Source: QQUD01 sp039029915 (GTDB lineage Bacteria; Chloroflexota; Anaerolineae; Promineifilales; Promineifilaceae). Taken from it: DNA of 13,576 nucleotides. Location: contig JBCCFD010000194.1 in the NCBI GenBank assembly GCA_039029915.1, forward strand, positions 1 to 13,576, given 5' to 3'. Positions 13,364 to 13,576 of this stretch are shown one piece after another; the first letter of the stretch is position 1, and each line of letters starts with the position of its first letter. The translations under genes were made by a program, and so were the position numbers. A model generated the notes under the pieces. That model saw only the letters and a program-made list of their open reading frames with translations, was not told the DNA's origin and ran no database searches.

Positions 13364-13576
13364 TCACCTAAATCTTTTCAAGTATTCCCGTGGCGTAATG
13401 CCGGTGAGCTGTTGGAATGTTTGGCTAAAGGAGCTTAGGCTTCGATACCCAACGCTGTAGGCGACGTCGGTAACGGCCGTGTTGGCATCAGACAACAGCT
13501 CAATGGCTCGGATGATTCGAGCAACCCGCAGATAAGAGCCAAACGTCATGCCCAGCTCTTGTTTAAAAAGACGCAG
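13364..13576 (-). CDS. AraC-family regulator, C-terminal fragment (cut by window edge)
   Basis: The last 70 residues are visible, beginning LRLFKQELGMTFGSYLRVAR and running beyond the window. They hold the end of the first helix-turn-helix and the whole second one: ANTAVTDVAYSVGYRSLSSFSQTFQQLTGITPREYLKRF, with the AraC signature GITPREYL. The in-frame ATG at 13549 falls in the middle of the DNA-binding domain and is not a start. The gene converges on the GH172-like gene, so it may be a second regulator of the same carbohydrate locus. One ACGGCCGT copy encodes its Thr-Ala-Val. Confidence 0.88.
   Translation of the reverse strand: MRLFKQELGMTFGSYLRVARIIRAIELLSDANTAVTDVAYSVGYRSLSSFSQTFQQLTGITPREYLKRFR

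Larger units (their letters stand above)
2471..13480. repeat. Highly iterated palindrome ACGGCCGT (13 copies)
   Basis: Exact copies start at 2471, 2851, 3115, 3199, 5180, 5303, 7394, 7736, 8152, 9452, 11827, 12341 and 13473; most extend to AACGGCCGTT or ACGGCCGTTT. A given 8-mer is expected about 0.2 times in this length. Ten lie in genes, three between genes. Single-mismatch variants also occur (for example 1604, 3953, 6023). The coordinates span the first to last copy; the element itself is 8-10 bp. Confidence 0.9.

Overview
The window reads as a single stretch of bacterial chromosome: dense genes with Shine-Dalgarno sites, no rRNA, tRNA or CRISPR array, and no transposase. The taxon cannot be fixed from sequence alone. 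The substrate-binding proteins with a Cys-x14-Cys segment after an N-terminal anchor, the GH172/DUF2961 enzyme, the sulfotransferase-like protein and the many short repeats are compatible with a Chloroflexota (Anaerolineae-like) genome, but this is inference of low to moderate confidence.

Layout. (1) 1-4402, + strand: three paralogous membrane-anchored FecB-type substrate-binding proteins (76-1140, 1319-2386, 3332-4402), with a TetR-family regulator (2620-3297) before the third. The TetR gene has a recognisable promoter overlapping a perfect 7-1-7 inverted repeat (probable operator), and a strong intrinsic terminator separates it from the second paralogue. No permease or ATPase partner is present. 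(2) 4403-6161, + strand: a heptamer-repeat tract, two tiny ORFs that look like a broken gene or a small coupled pair, a multi-helix membrane protein and a sulfotransferase-fold protein with a C-terminal membrane anchor. (3) 6206-11040, - strand: a PD-(D/E)XK nuclease-like protein whose 3' end has been overwritten by a dispersed repeat, an unknown 164-residue protein, a SUKH (SMI1/KNR4)-leucine-rich-repeat fusion, a nucleotidyltransferase and a phytanoyl-CoA dioxygenase-family oxygenase. (4) 11197-13576: an AraC regulator and a GH172-like (DUF2961) glycosidase on +, then the C-terminal end of a second AraC regulator on -, cut by the window edge.

Genes likely to work together: TetR with the third binding protein (34-nt gap, shared promoter); the oxygenase with the nucleotidyltransferase (12-nt gap); and the AraC regulator with the GH172-like enzyme downstream (inferred carbohydrate response). 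The nuclease-like, SUKH-LRR and unknown proteins form an accessory-type cluster whose joint role, if any, is unproven.

The most striking signals are repeats rather than genes. The 8-bp palindrome ACGGCCGT occurs 13 times in 13.6 kb, and all ten copies inside genes lie in the same reading frame (Thr-Ala-Val). A tract of about 126 bp directly after a stop codon stays in 7-bp register through four different heptamer families, and another tract keeps an 8-bp register. A 111-112 nt repeat occurs at two loci in opposite orientation, its core appears flipped relative to its flanks, and one copy supplies the last eight codons and the stop of a gene.
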